A stretch of 64,000 nucleotides of DNA from Spirosoma arboris (GTDB lineage: Bacteria; Bacteroidota; Bacteroidia; Cytophagales; Spirosomataceae), in NCBI RefSeq assembly GCF_009754945.1, contig NZ_WPIN01000004.1, forward strand, positions 62,001 to 126,000. The letters run 5' to 3'. The position numbers and the translations under genes are program-made. The notes under the pieces were generated by a model, which saw nothing but the letters and a program-made list of their open reading frames with translations, was not told the origin of the DNA and ran no database searches. Shown piece after piece: positions 26,179 to 35,654 of the stretch (within the stretch, counting starts at the first letter, position 1; each line of letters begins with the position of its first letter).

Positions 26179-27087
26179 ATGCGTATTGCCATTTTATCGG
26201 CTAAGCCTGATTTATATTCTACCCAACGACTTCTGGAAGCCGCCCATCAGCGCGGCCATGAGGGTCTTGTGGTCAATCATTTGAACAGCCAGGTCATGAT
26301 TGAGGGCGGAAAGCCTTCGATACTTTATGAAGGCCAGGAGCTGGGCTCGCTCGATGCGGTTGTGCCTCGCATTGGAGCCTCCGTAACCGACTATGGGTGT
26401 GCCGTTGTCCGGCAGTTTGAGATGATGGGTGTTTTCACGACGGCTAAATCGCAGGCTATTATGCGCTCGCGAAACAAGCTACGGAGTTTGCAGGTCCTCT
26501 CAAAAGCAGGTGTTGGTCTACCCAAAACAGTTTTTGCCAATCATCCTAAAAATGGCGACATTACTCAGCTCATCAATCTCGTTGGTGGTCCGCCTGTGGT
26601 GATTAAACTATTGGAAGGAACGCAGGGTATTGGTGTTGTACTGGCCGAAACGACCAAAGCTGCCAAGTCGACGATCGAAGCGTTTTATGGCCTGAAAAAG
26701 AACGTATTGGTTCAGGAGTTCATCGCCGAATCTAAGGGGGCCGACATCCGGGCGATTGTTATTGGCGGTCGCGTAGTGGGTGCCATGCGACGGCAAGGCG
26801 TTGAGGGCGATTTTCGCTCGAATATCCATCGGGGTGGTAATGCTGTTGCAGTAGAACTTACCCCCAATGAAGAAAAAACGGCGATAGATGCTGCCCGCGC
26901 CCTCGGCCTGAAAGTAGCCGGAGTCGATATGCTTCCCTCAGATCGCGGTCCGTTAGTATTGGAAGTCAACTCATCGCCAGGGCTGGAAGGGATCGAAACG
27001 GCAACAGGAATCGACATCGCCACCCAAATCATTGCTTATATTGAAGACAAAATTCGCGCCGACGAAGGCGACACGGTGGGCGTGTAG
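26179..27087 (+). CDS. rimK: ATP-grasp ligase RimK (ribosomal protein S6 L-glutamate ligase family)
   Basis: A 302-residue ATP-grasp protein the same length as E. coli RimK (300). Recognisable stretches are [18 protein letters not shown], the ATP-grasp lysine region [35 protein letters not shown], and the metal-binding end [15 protein letters not shown]. RimK adds glutamates to the C-terminus of ribosomal protein S6, and family members also make poly-glutamate or modify other proteins. The neighbour is the retropepsin-like gene usually paired with it. Assignment of the exact substrate is inference. Confidence 0.92.
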   Translation: MRIAILSAKPDLYSTQRLLEAAHQRGHEGLVVNHLNSQVMIEGGKPSILYEGQELGSLDAVVPRIGASVTDYGCAVVRQFEMMGVFTTAKSQAIMRSRNKLRSLQVLSKAGVGLPKTVFANHPKNGDITQLINLVGGPPVVIKLLEGTQGIGVVLAETTKAAKSTIEAFYGLKKNVLVQEFIAESKGADIRAIVIGGRVVGAMRRQGVEGDFRSNIHRGGNAVAVELTPNEEKTAIDAARALGLKVAGVDMLPSDRGPLVLEVNSSPGLEGIETATGIDIATQIIAYIEDKIRADEGDTVGV

Positions 27088-27088
27088 G

Positions 27089-27169
27089 TTAATGATGAAT
27101 GATGAATGATGAATTAACTTAGCCACTCGAAACCGCATTCATCATTCATCATTTATAATTCATCATTAA
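27089..27169 (+). repeat. TGATGAA-word palindrome
   Basis: Left arm 27089-27117 (four repeats of the ATGATGA word) and right arm 27136-27169 (CATTCATCATTCATCATT and ATTCATCATTAA) are reverse complements. It fills the gap and ends two bases before the ATG at 27172. It matches the element inside the start of porU (9187-9310). Confidence 0.85.
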
Positions 27170-27171
27170 AA

Positions 27172-27726
27172 ATGCCTGCTCTCGACCCTGATTTGAAAAA
27201 AGCCATTGTCCGAATGTCGGGGATGGAAAAAGATAAATTGCTACTTCGTTTAGTTGCCAAAGATGCTGTACTGACCGAACGACTTCAATTCGAGCTGGTA
27301 GAAGAGGGCAAAATGATAGACGAACGGCGTAGCCTGATTCGGGAGTTTATTGACCGAACGGCAAAACTTCACGCCGATACAGCAGGTTGGCTAATGATGG
27401 ATATGCGTACAGTAAGCGGTTACATCAGCCGCCATTTGAAAGTGACAAAAGACAAGTACGGTGAGGTAGAACTAATGCTTTACATGCTCAATACATTTTA
27501 CGACAACAACGCCCACCTGCTTCAGAAGTACAATTCACGCACCGACAAAGCCGCTGAATACATTGCGAAACGTACTGATCAGGTAGTAAAAAAAGCCAGC
27601 AAACTCGATCCGGATTACCACATCGAGTTTGCCGACGAGATTAATAAACTACTTGGCTGGGTCAACAATACTGCTTCAGCGCACTACGCCCGAATATTAG
27701 GTCTGCCAAAAGAGTGGCTCGTGTGA
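27172..27726 (+). CDS. Conserved hypothetical protein, helical
   Basis: A 184-residue, strongly charged, nearly all-helical cytoplasmic protein with no signal peptide, beginning MPALDPDLKKAIVRMSGMEK. No cysteine motif or enzyme motif is visible. It has the look of a conserved small housekeeping accessory protein of Cytophagales, but I do not recognise a named family. The repeat in front separates it from rimK by 84 bases. Convergent with the DUF3575-like gene that follows. Confidence 0.65.
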   Translation: MPALDPDLKKAIVRMSGMEKDKLLLRLVAKDAVLTERLQFELVEEGKMIDERRSLIREFIDRTAKLHADTAGWLMMDMRTVSGYISRHLKVTKDKYGEVELMLYMLNTFYDNNAHLLQKYNSRTDKAAEYIAKRTDQVVKKASKLDPDYHIEFADEINKLLGWVNNTASAHYARILGLPKEWLV

Positions 27727-27750
27727 GTCTATCATTTCAGTATTTCATCT

Positions 27751-28512
27751 TTAGAAGCTATAGGCAAACGCCAACCCGAAGGCACGAACTCCGTAATAGG
27801 GGCCATTTAACGTTGCTGTAATCGTTGGCAGGTTCAGGGATGACTGTACTGTATAGAGCGGCAACTTTGTATTGTCAATGTCGTTTTTCAGCTTAATAAT
27901 GTCGGCAGGTTTCAGGCTGGGCCAGAGGGGATCTTCGCCCGTGAACGTAGATTTTACCTGTGTGCCATAGAAAGGGCCCAACAACCATAGGTCGAGGCCA
28001 ATGTGTTTGCCAAACAGCCACTGATAACCAAGCAGAACGCCAGCTCCACCGCCACTGAAACTAGCATTCAGGTGAGCATGGTGCAGAATGCCATCGCTGG
28101 GTGTATACGTATAATCATTGCTGATATCCATACTGGCATAGCGAACAAACGGAGCCAGATACCAGCCTGTAGGTGCATGACCCGCCAGATAGAAACGGTA
28201 TTCGAGTGTACCGATCTTCTTATTAAACAGAGTTGTTTCAATAGCCCGCTTAGCATCCTGATTATCGCCATACTGATTCAGAAGCGCATCCTTAAAGGGT
28301 ACAGGTGTATTATTAGGCGTATAACTACCCGACAGTGTAATAGAGCTATGTCGATTCAAGACGCGCTCAACTTGCAGGGTATAACTATTAATGACCACAC
28401 CCGACAAGTTAAGTTTAACGACCGTTCGATTGGTGAGTACCTGTGCCTGTGTAGATGGAAGGTAAAGGCCGATCAATAGCAAAGTCAACAGAAAAAACGA
28501 TTGATTTTTCAT
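27751..28512 (-). CDS. DUF3575-like outer-membrane protein
   Basis: A 253-residue protein with a signal peptide ending STQAQ, then a barrel-like pattern of short aromatic beta strands: VKLNLSGVVINSYTLQVERVL near the mature N-terminus, GTLEYRFYL, GGGAGVLLGYQWLF, LDLWLLGPFYG and a C-terminal LAFAYSF ending in Phe, which suits an outer-membrane barrel. This is the layout of DUF3575 proteins of Bacteroidota. Function unknown. Transcribed alone; the ATG at 28510-28512 is supported by the signal peptide. Confidence 0.75.
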   Translation of the reverse strand: MKNQSFFLLTLLLIGLYLPSTQAQVLTNRTVVKLNLSGVVINSYTLQVERVLNRHSSITLSGSYTPNNTPVPFKDALLNQYGDNQDAKRAIETTLFNKKIGTLEYRFYLAGHAPTGWYLAPFVRYASMDISNDYTYTPSDGILHHAHLNASFSGGGAGVLLGYQWLFGKHIGLDLWLLGPFYGTQVKSTFTGEDPLWPSLKPADIIKLKNDIDNTKLPLYTVQSSLNLPTITATLNGPYYGVRAFGLAFAYSF

Positions 28513-28651
28513 ACGGTTGCTTGATTATAAAGTGAACAGTTAATTATGGGTTATTCGCAAAATTGGCCGGACATGGCATGCACCTACACCAATCTATCCT
28601 GATTGAGTTTGCAGGGTAATTGTGATAAACAATAGCTGGAAGTGAATTTCA

Positions 28652-28693
28652 TAAGGCGAGTGTAGACGTTGATTTGCTCAACAAAACTCGCCT
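28652..28693 (+). terminator. Hairpin after the response-regulator gene
   Basis: AAGGCGAGT at 28652-28660 pairs with ACTCGCCTT at 28685-28693 with a loop of about 24 bases, between the stop of the minus-strand regulator (28753) and the start of the DUF3575-like gene. No strong U-tract. Confidence 0.4.
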
Positions 28694-28752
28694 TCCATGC
28701 CCCGTGGTGAAATAGTTAGTGCTAACGATTTTTGGGATAATTTCTCCCTATT

Positions 28753-29400
28753 TTATACCAATCCTTGCTCACGAGCAAAATTGACCAGGCCAACAGGCGT
28801 GTCGATTCCGAGTTTACGAGCAATGTTACGCCGATGTGCATTGATCGTGAACTCACTGACAGCGAGTGCATCGGCAATCTGTTTGGTTGTTACTCCGTTG
28901 CTAATCTGTTGAATAATTTCTACCTCACGCTTTGTAAGCTGGTATTTGCGCATGAAGGCATCGCTCGGCGAACTAGTTGTATCGGCAGAAGGATGATTGG
29001 ACGATTCTATGGTGGGCTGTAACGTCGGAAACCAGGGCTTCCCTGATCGCACCTGCTGCACCGCGGTTTTGAGGGTTGGCGCATCGGTAGACTTGAGCAG
29101 GTAACCCATCGCACCCAGCGCCTGCACCTCCCGAATTCGCTGGGGCTGATTATAGCTCGTGAAGACAATGACTTTCACAGTGGGGAAATCCCGGCGAATC
29201 TGCTTAAGAGCCGTCAGACCGTCGGTTTTCGGCATATTCAGGTCTAACAAAACCATATCGACCGGATGCAGATGCAGATAGTCTAGCAGTTGATGACCGT
29301 TTGTAACAGACGGAAGCAGATCGGTGTCGGGCAGGTCGGACAGTACACTTCGCAGTCCGTCGAGCAAAAGAGGATGGTCATCGGCAAGGAGAAGGCGCAT
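28753..29400 (-). CDS. Response regulator, NarL/FixJ (LuxR-type HTH)
   Basis: A 215-residue two-domain regulator. The receiver has the acidic pair D7-D8, the phospho-acceptor D53 in LLDLNMPKTDG, the conserved threonine/serine in VFTSYNQPQ and lysine in YLLKSTDAP. The C-terminal LuxR helix-turn-helix reads LTKREVEIIQQISNGVTTKQIADAL followed by SEFTINAHRRNIARKLG. Partner of the histidine kinase immediately upstream on the same strand (gap 64 bases). Targets are unknown. Confidence 0.92.
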   Translation of the reverse strand: MRLLLADDHPLLLDGLRSVLSDLPDTDLLPSVTNGHQLLDYLHLHPVDMVLLDLNMPKTDGLTALKQIRRDFPTVKVIVFTSYNQPQRIREVQALGAMGYLLKSTDAPTLKTAVQQVRSGKPWFPTLQPTIESSNHPSADTTSSPSDAFMRKYQLTKREVEIIQQISNGVTTKQIADALAVSEFTINAHRRNIARKLGIDTPVGLVNFAREQGLV

Positions 29401-29464
29401 AAGGAAAGTCGACAGTTAATGCCTTAAAATTCTTATCCACAACGTTCGCCTGAAATAGTTATCT

Positions 29465-31759
29465 CTAACTAATTTTCGATGCTGCGGGCGAATGTTCTTC
29501 GGCGATTCGTTTAGGTACTTCGAGGTTGTCAATAACGACCAGTGTTCCACCCTCGGCTTTGCGCTGTACGTCCATCTGCCCGTGACGAAGCGCTACTTTA
29601 GTTCGGATTGTCTGCAATCCCTGTCCGTCGCCCACCGTATCAGCTGGCATACCTACACCGTTGTCTTCTACTAGAATCGTTATGTGCTGATCGTGTTCAA
29701 TAACCTCAATGGTAGCTTCGGTAGCTTGTGCATGCCGGATAACATTATGCACTAATTCCTGCACAATTCGGTAGAGATCGCTCAGAAACGGTAATGGTAG
29801 TGAATCCTCGAATCCAACAACAATCGTCTGAATTTTAACTTTTTCTGACAGGTTAATACTCTCCGCTAATTCCTCAACAGCCCGCTTGAACCCTTGTTGT
29901 TCAATGAGCTGCGGAGTCAGACGATGGCTAATCCCACGTACAGTGCTGGTCACAGAAGCCAGTACGTCCTGTGCTTTCCGAAGCTTGGGGCCGGTAGGCG
30001 TATCAGTTTCTACCGTTTCCAGCGCCGATGATACATTGAGCAATACCACTGCCAGTAATGGATTTACTTCATTATGAAGTTGATCGGCAATGGTCAGGCG
30101 TTCATTTTCTTCTGCCTGCATAACGCCGTGCATCAGGTCGATTTGTCGTTGTTTTTCAAGTTGCTCAAGTTGACTCTGTTGCAAAGCCTCGCGCTGGCGG
30201 GCGCGAACCTGCCTGTTCCGGACATACAGCGCCAACAACCCAATAGCCAGCAACGCCAGGGCAATGATGACTCCATAGAACAGTCGTTCGCGTTGGAGCT
30301 GCCGTTCACGAGATGCATTTTCGGCATTCAGGCGGTTGATTTGCTCTTCTTTATCGCGGATGCGCACGCGAGCCAGAATCTGTTGCACGGCCCGATATTG
30401 GTTCAGACTGGTGAGTGAATCCCGGATAGTATAGTAAGCATCTAAGGCTTGCCCATATTTATTATAATCTCCCTGCGCTTTGTGCAGATCAGCTAAGGCC
30501 TGATAATAATACAACCCTATAGAGGTGTATCGACTAGCAGTTATATTTTGATCAAATACAGCTAATAATCGCTGTACCTCAGTGTACTGTCCCATTTTGA
30601 GCAAAGCATGAGCATAAAATAACTCAGGAGGCAGTATCGAAAACGCACTTGCAGTATTTCCCTTAGTGAGCGATTTCTTGTAGTAATCGGCCGCTTTTGC
30701 AAAATTTTTCTCATGATCGGCCAGCATACCTGCTGCCAGAAAATAGCTTGTGTAGGGAATCTGGAACTCGGGCACACCAAACTGCTGTCGACTCGTATCC
30801 AGAAAGGCCTGGGCTTTGTCAAACTGACCCTGGTAACTCTTTACAAACGCCATTTCGGCGTTGATATAGGGTACGAAAGGACCTTTAGGATTAGGCCGTA
30901 CTATATCGTCATAGACCAGATCTGCAAACTTTCCCGCATTGTCATAATCGGTCAATAATAGGTTAAGCTGTACCAGAATGTATAAGATCGTTGGGCGCGG
31001 ATTGCGGAAATAAACAGTGGTTCGCTCGTAGAAGCGGGGTTTCCGAATTAGCGTACTGTCATTAGCGAGGGAAAGTAGACTATCGAACGCCATAATCTGA
31101 TCATTGGGGTTAGTCAGATAATGTTGAGTTCGGTTGAAACGAGCCATAAACAAAGCATTCTTGTCTGGCAGATTCGAAGCTAACCGGATGGCTTCATCAA
31201 AATCAGGGCGCATAGCTTCGGATTTACCCTGTCGAGCTTTCGACAACGCCCGAAATGTATACATAAACGACAGCGTCTCGCGATCATTTATAGCTTTAGC
31301 CACTTGTTCGCCAAGAGCCAGGTAATGGGCCAGAGAATCAGGCTTACTCCAATCCAAATATAGTTGAACAGTATACGCAATAGCCTGGCCATAAAGTTTA
31401 GGTATTGAGCGGGCATTCTGGCGAGCCTGTCGAAACAGTGGCTCAGCTTCGGCATAATGGCTAAGTGACTCATAGCTCTTGCCCCAATTAATGAGTATAA
31501 TGTGAATCCAGGTTCGATTGCCTGTTTTTTGCACTTTCGGCACGTATTGAGCCAGCCACTCGTACGCCAACGGCAGATTTGTCTGACCCATGTCCTGAAT
31601 TAGGTCGCAGGTTTGCCGGAATGTGGATTCGGTAAGAGATTGACGCTGGAGTCGAGCCCATTCTGCCCGCCCTTCGGCTTCGGTATAGGTACGCGCCTGA
31701 CCGACACCATATGCCAGCAGCAGCAATATTAATGAGCCAATAAGTTTCCGGATAATCAT
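29465..31759 (-). CDS. TPR sensor histidine kinase (HisKA_3/DesK-like)
   Basis: A 764-residue kinase. After a signal peptide (MIIRKLIGSLILLLLAYGVG) residues about 30-470 form helical TPR-like repeats, probably periplasmic. A single transmembrane segment lies near residues 495-515 (FYGVIIALALLAIGLLALYV). The DHp domain has a variant H-box QLHNEVNP with the phospho-histidine H562, and the ATPase domain shows VQELVHNVIRHAQATEA, VEDNGVGM and GLQTIRTK. It transfers phosphate to the adjacent LuxR-type regulator. Compared with the tandem kinases at 59.8-64 kb, the H-box reads LHNEV rather than LHDEVG, so it belongs to a different subgroup. Confidence 0.9.
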   Translation of the reverse strand: MIIRKLIGSLILLLLAYGVGQARTYTEAEGRAEWARLQRQSLTESTFRQTCDLIQDMGQTNLPLAYEWLAQYVPKVQKTGNRTWIHIILINWGKSYESLSHYAEAEPLFRQARQNARSIPKLYGQAIAYTVQLYLDWSKPDSLAHYLALGEQVAKAINDRETLSFMYTFRALSKARQGKSEAMRPDFDEAIRLASNLPDKNALFMARFNRTQHYLTNPNDQIMAFDSLLSLANDSTLIRKPRFYERTTVYFRNPRPTILYILVQLNLLLTDYDNAGKFADLVYDDIVRPNPKGPFVPYINAEMAFVKSYQGQFDKAQAFLDTSRQQFGVPEFQIPYTSYFLAAGMLADHEKNFAKAADYYKKSLTKGNTASAFSILPPELFYAHALLKMGQYTEVQRLLAVFDQNITASRYTSIGLYYYQALADLHKAQGDYNKYGQALDAYYTIRDSLTSLNQYRAVQQILARVRIRDKEEQINRLNAENASRERQLQRERLFYGVIIALALLAIGLLALYVRNRQVRARQREALQQSQLEQLEKQRQIDLMHGVMQAEENERLTIADQLHNEVNPLLAVVLLNVSSALETVETDTPTGPKLRKAQDVLASVTSTVRGISHRLTPQLIEQQGFKRAVEELAESINLSEKVKIQTIVVGFEDSLPLPFLSDLYRIVQELVHNVIRHAQATEATIEVIEHDQHITILVEDNGVGMPADTVGDGQGLQTIRTKVALRHGQMDVQRKAEGGTLVVIDNLEVPKRIAEEHSPAASKIS

Positions 31760-31942
31760 AATGAGTTCCGTTTAGTCACATATAGCCTATATACGTAAAA
31801 ATAGTCGCCCGAGGGGAACACATTTAATACTATTGATCAAATGGACTAAATAAGTTCAGAATTCGGGAATGCCTCAAGCTATTGTCGCAAACAACCTGTC
31901 TGTTTAGTTCGTTATAAACCTATACCCACCAGCTTAAAACGT

Positions 31943-32854
31943 ATGAATCAAACGGTTTTGATTACAGGTGGCACCGGCTCTATCGGTCGTCGCCTAACTC
32001 AGTTGCTCCAACAGGAAGGTTATCAGGTATCGCTTCTAAGCAGGTCGCCAAAGACTATCCCCGATGTACGTGTTTATCAATGGGATATAGCAAAAGGGCA
32101 TATTGATCCACAGGCTATTACTACTGCCGATTATATTATTCACCTCGCCGGAGAAGGCATTGCTGATGCACGTTGGACTGACGAACGCAAAGATGAAATT
32201 TTGAACAGTCGCACGCAATCGACCGAATTGCTGGCTCAGACATTAGAGGAAACGGATCATCATGTAAAGTCGTTTATCGGCGCATCGGCCATTGGGTATT
32301 ATGGTGCTGATACCGGCGACCGACCGCTGACAGAAACCAGTGTAGGAGGCACCGACTTTATGGCGCAGGTGGTGCGGGCGTGGGAACGTTCAGAAGAGCA
32401 GATTGCCGCCCTAGGCATTCGCACGGTGAAAATGCGGACAGGTATCGTGTTGACAATGGACGGTGGTGCGTTACCTAAATTAGTTCAACCTATTCGATTG
32501 GGTGTCGGCGCACCCATTGGCTCCGGTCAGCAATATATGTCGTGGATTCACCTCGACGATCTCTGTCGAATGTACATTCAGGCGCTGACCGATAAGTCGT
32601 GGCAGGGATCTTACAACGCCGTTGCCCCCAATCCTGTTACGAACGAAACGTTAACGCGGGCAATTGCTCAGGTGCTGCATCGCCCTACGATTTTACCAAC
32701 GATTCCAGCTTTCGCTATTAAGCTTTTGTACGGTGAAATGGCTATTGTTGTCACTGGTGGCAATTATGTGCTAAATAAACGCATTGCCGAAGAGACAACG
32801 TTTTCCTATAAGTATACTGATTTGAATAAGGCATTGGAGGATTTGTTGAAATGA
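31943..32854 (+). CDS. TIGR01777 family epimerase (SDR, YfcH-like)
   Basis: A 303-residue short-chain dehydrogenase/reductase-type protein. The NAD(P)-binding motif is GGTGSIGRRLTQLL at the N-terminus; other family features are IHLAGEGIADARWTDERK, ASAIGYYG, VKMRTGIVL, GSGQQYMSWIHLDDLCRM and YNAVAPNPVTN. TIGR01777 (YfcH/SDR39U1) proteins are predicted nucleoside-diphosphate-sugar epimerases, function not fully established. The gene is followed at once by a perfect bidirectional terminator shared with the convergent enolase-family gene. Confidence 0.88.
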   Translation: MNQTVLITGGTGSIGRRLTQLLQQEGYQVSLLSRSPKTIPDVRVYQWDIAKGHIDPQAITTADYIIHLAGEGIADARWTDERKDEILNSRTQSTELLAQTLEETDHHVKSFIGASAIGYYGADTGDRPLTETSVGGTDFMAQVVRAWERSEEQIAALGIRTVKMRTGIVLTMDGGALPKLVQPIRLGVGAPIGSGQQYMSWIHLDDLCRMYIQALTDKSWQGSYNAVAPNPVTNETLTRAIAQVLHRPTILPTIPAFAIKLLYGEMAIVVTGGNYVLNKRIAEETTFSYKYTDLNKALEDLLK

Positions 32855-32897
32855 TAGTAAAGAAGCGCGGGTGGAGACCCGCGCTTCTTTACTATCA
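32852..32897 (+). terminator. Shared bidirectional terminator overlapping the epimerase stop codon
   Basis: Left arm 32852-32872 and right arm 32877-32897 are exact 21-base reverse complements with a GGAG loop. The TGA stop of the epimerase is the first three bases of the stem and the stop of the convergent gene (32899-32901) is one base beyond the other end. TTCTTTACTATC on the right arm is U-rich on each strand. Confidence 0.85.
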
Positions 32898-32898
32898 C

Positions 32899-34323
32899 CT
32901 AACTCCACTCCCGGTCAGCAGAATCCTTCGTATTCCACACGTCGGTGGGCGCAAACCAGGTTCCTCCTTTCTTGAGGAATTTCTTGGCGACTTCCTCATT
33001 CAATTCGACACCGAGGCCTGGCTTTTCTGGAACCCGAACAAACCCTTTTTCAACGATAGGCTTCATCCCGGTAATCAGATCTTCCCAACCGGTCACGTCG
33101 ACACCGTGATGTTCCAGGGCCACAAAATTCTCCGTAGCAGCTGCGCAATGCACGTTCGCCATCATCGAAATGGGCGATCCAGCAAAGTGCATAGCCATTG
33201 GAATACCCTTTTCTTCGGCATAATCGCCAATTTTCTTGGTCTCTAATAAGCCACCTGACGTTGCCAGATCGGGGTGAATCATATCAATGGCTTTGGCATC
33301 AATAAGTTTGATAAAGCCTTCTTTCAGATAGATATCTTCACCGGTCAGTGTTGGTGTGTCAATAGCATCTGAAATCTGCTTCCATTGATCGGTATAGAAC
33401 CAGGGGACAAGGTCTTCGAGCCATGCGAGTCGGAAAGGCTCCATCGCCTTACCAATTTGAATGGCCGTATTTACGTCGAAGTGCCCGAAGTGGTCAGCGG
33501 CTAAAGGCGTATCGTAGCCGACAATCTCGCGCACTTTACCAACGTGTTCGACCAGTCGATCTAACCCTTTTTTCGTGACCTGAATTCGTGTAAATGGGTG
33601 TTTTGTGTTAGCGTAGTTGCCTAGTTTGCCAGGTTCTGAATCATTCCATTGTCGTTTTACACTCCAGTTATTGGCATTCACCAGCATACCTGGCTGATCG
33701 GCCAGCATACCAATCCCGAAATCCATTTTCAGGAATGTATAGCCTTGATCCCGGCGCTTTTTCATATTCTCGGCAAAACCTTCGTAGGTATCAGCTTCCG
33801 GCGTGTCGGCATACAGCCGAACGAAGTCACGGTATTTGCCACCAAGTAGCTGATAGGCAGGTACATTGTAGGCTTTTCCCGCCAGATCCCAAAGCGCCAT
33901 TTCAACACCACAGACGCCCCCAGCTGCTCGGCTTTGGCCGCCAAACTGCTTAATCTGTTTGAATATTTGCTCTACGTTACAAGGATTCTTTCCCAGAATC
34001 CGGCTTTTTAACATGAGTGCGTAGTTGGCACTGGCTCCGTCGCGCACTTCACCCCAGCCAACAAGGCCCTGATTGGTATCAATTCGAATAATCGGGCTGC
34101 TAAAGGGCACACCTTGCAGAATGGCTACCCGCATATCCGTAATTTTCAGCTCTGATGGCTTGGCAAAACGGCTCACTTTCTGGGTAATAAACTCCAATTC
34201 CTGCTCTGGCGATTTATCGAACATAAGACCGAGTGAAAGGCCGCCTAATCCTGCTTTACGGAAAAAATCACGGCGGTCGGAGGAGTTGTCGGGAGAAGAC
34301 AACCGGGAGAAAATGTCTTTCAT
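32899..34323 (-). CDS. Tat-exported enolase-superfamily protein (mandelate racemase/RspA/ManD-like)
   Basis: A 474-residue protein. The twin-arginine signal SSDRRDFFRKAGLGGLSLGL predicts folded export by Tat. The body is enolase-superfamily (mandelate racemase/muconate lactonizing): the capping domain is followed by the barrel with FLKMDFG, AADHFGHFD, WLEDLVPW and TGEDIYL as metal- and base-bearing strands and MHFAGSP near the end. The family includes sugar-acid dehydratases such as mannonate and gluconate dehydratase. A likely role is dehydration of a sugar acid in the periplasm. The ATG at 34321-34323 is chosen over a longer frame from 34395 because it starts directly at a Tat signal. Divergent from two secreted RraA-like genes. 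Confidence 0.85.
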   Translation of the reverse strand: MKDIFSRLSSPDNSSDRRDFFRKAGLGGLSLGLMFDKSPEQELEFITQKVSRFAKPSELKITDMRVAILQGVPFSSPIIRIDTNQGLVGWGEVRDGASANYALMLKSRILGKNPCNVEQIFKQIKQFGGQSRAAGGVCGVEMALWDLAGKAYNVPAYQLLGGKYRDFVRLYADTPEADTYEGFAENMKKRRDQGYTFLKMDFGIGMLADQPGMLVNANNWSVKRQWNDSEPGKLGNYANTKHPFTRIQVTKKGLDRLVEHVGKVREIVGYDTPLAADHFGHFDVNTAIQIGKAMEPFRLAWLEDLVPWFYTDQWKQISDAIDTPTLTGEDIYLKEGFIKLIDAKAIDMIHPDLATSGGLLETKKIGDYAEEKGIPMAMHFAGSPISMMANVHCAAATENFVALEHHGVDVTGWEDLITGMKPIVEKGFVRVPEKPGLGVELNEEVAKKFLKKGGTWFAPTDVWNTKDSADREWS

Positions 34324-34589
34324 GGCAAAACTTGAGGGGTTTAAGGCTATTCTGTACAGAATTTTAGAAATAACTCGAATGCTATTTCCTGACAAATGTG
34401 AACTACCGTATAATGCGATCCAGTATGCTAGTTCAGGATGTATATAAGTAGGCTAATGCCAGTATTTTACTTATGCTGTAGTCTTTTTGATTTAGAATTC
34501 CTCTTAAACTCATCTTTTCTCAGTATCGAAACTGATTCTACTTACGCAACGGAATTAGTTTGATTGACTAGTCAACTCTACCTAAAGCA

Positions 34590-35528
34590 ATGACAAAACG
34601 AACATTCGTCCTATTGACAATCATCACCCTTTCGGTGAGCTTTTTCGCCCAGGCGCAACGGATCGGTTCATCGCCCGAATACATAACGGCCTTAACCTCA
34701 AACTGGAAAGGAGAACGCTTTCCTGATGGTCGTCCGAAGATTCCAGATATCGTTCTGGAACGTTTACAGAATTGCACGCTGGAGCAGATTTGGGGCTATT
34801 TAGGCAAAAAAGGCTACCGGAATCAGGTCGAAAAAGACTGGGTCATTCTCAAGCCCGGCGAAACAATGACCGGACGCGCCGTAACAGCCCAGTTCATGCC
34901 CACCCGTCCCGATCTTGATAGTCTGGTCAGAGCACAGGGTAAAGCTGAAGGCCGTTCTCAAAAAGGAGGTATCAACATCTGGCCAATTGACATCCTGACT
35001 AAAGGCGATATTTATGTAGCTGATGGTTACGGAAAGATTAAAGACGGTACGCTGATTGGGTCGAGTCTGGGGAATGCTATTTACGGGAAAACCGGGAAAG
35101 GCGTCGTCTTTTACGGATCTGTCCGGGATATGCAGGAGTTAAAGGATACAAAGGGCTTCAATGCCTGGGTAAAAGGCCATGATCCTTCTTACATCAAAGA
35201 CATGACGCCAACGTCTATTAATGCGCCCATTCGTATTGGCGAGGTGACCGTATTACCCGGCGACGCGGTATTTGCCAACGAATATGGGACGGTATTTATT
35301 CCAGCTCACCTTGTTGAGGGATTAGTGTCAGCTTCTGAAATGACTGCACTGCGTGACGAATTTGAGCGAGTGCTCTTACAACAAGGCAAATATCCATCGG
35401 GCGAAATCCACGGCGATTGGTCAGAGAAAATCAAAGGTGAATTCAGAACCTGGGTTGGTAAGTATCCTAAGAAATTAGCGATCACTCAAAAAGATGTAGA
35501 TGCCTACTTGGCAAAAGAAGGCCATTAA
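34590..35528 (+). CDS. Secreted RraA-like protein (copy 1)
   Basis: A 312-residue protein with a signal peptide ending FFAQAQ. The RraA/HMG aldolase fold is recognised from TKGDIYVADGYGK, GSSLGNAIYGKTG, and VVFYGSVRDMQEL, where the Arg-Asp pair binds metal and substrate in the aldolases; PIRIGEVTVLPGDAVFAN follows. RraA-like proteins are either RNase E regulators or oxo-acid aldolases/decarboxylases, and a signal peptide makes the enzymatic role the better guess. Both copies sit beside a Tat-exported sugar-acid dehydratase-like gene, so a periplasmic pathway for sugar acids is plausible. The target compound is unknown. Confidence 0.8.
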   Translation: MTKRTFVLLTIITLSVSFFAQAQRIGSSPEYITALTSNWKGERFPDGRPKIPDIVLERLQNCTLEQIWGYLGKKGYRNQVEKDWVILKPGETMTGRAVTAQFMPTRPDLDSLVRAQGKAEGRSQKGGINIWPIDILTKGDIYVADGYGKIKDGTLIGSSLGNAIYGKTGKGVVFYGSVRDMQELKDTKGFNAWVKGHDPSYIKDMTPTSINAPIRIGEVTVLPGDAVFANEYGTVFIPAHLVEGLVSASEMTALRDEFERVLLQQGKYPSGEIHGDWSEKIKGEFRTWVGKYPKKLAITQKDVDAYLAKEGH

Positions 35529-35540
35529 GCTATTATTTTT

Positions 35541-35625
35541 AAACGCAGAGGATGCAGAGATAAACGCAGAGAGCACAGAGAAAACCTCTGCATCCTCTGC
35601 GTTTATCTTTGCTCACCCTGCGTTT
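35541..35625 (+). repeat. GCAGAG-word palindrome between the two RraA-like genes
   Basis: Left arm 35541-35580 (AAACGCAGAGGATGCAGAG, then ATAAACGCAGAG) and right arm 35585-35625 (CCTCTGCATCCTCTGCGTTT...) are near-perfect reverse complements. GCAGAG-type words are common in several bacterial phyla. It ends 30 bases before the second RraA-like ATG. Confidence 0.85.
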
Positions 35626-35654
35626 AAACCACTTATTAACCAAATTTCAACCTA

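Noticed and set aside
34324..34395. Extended start of the enolase-family gene
   Set aside because: The downstream ATG begins directly at a Tat signal; the extra 24 residues are not signal-like.
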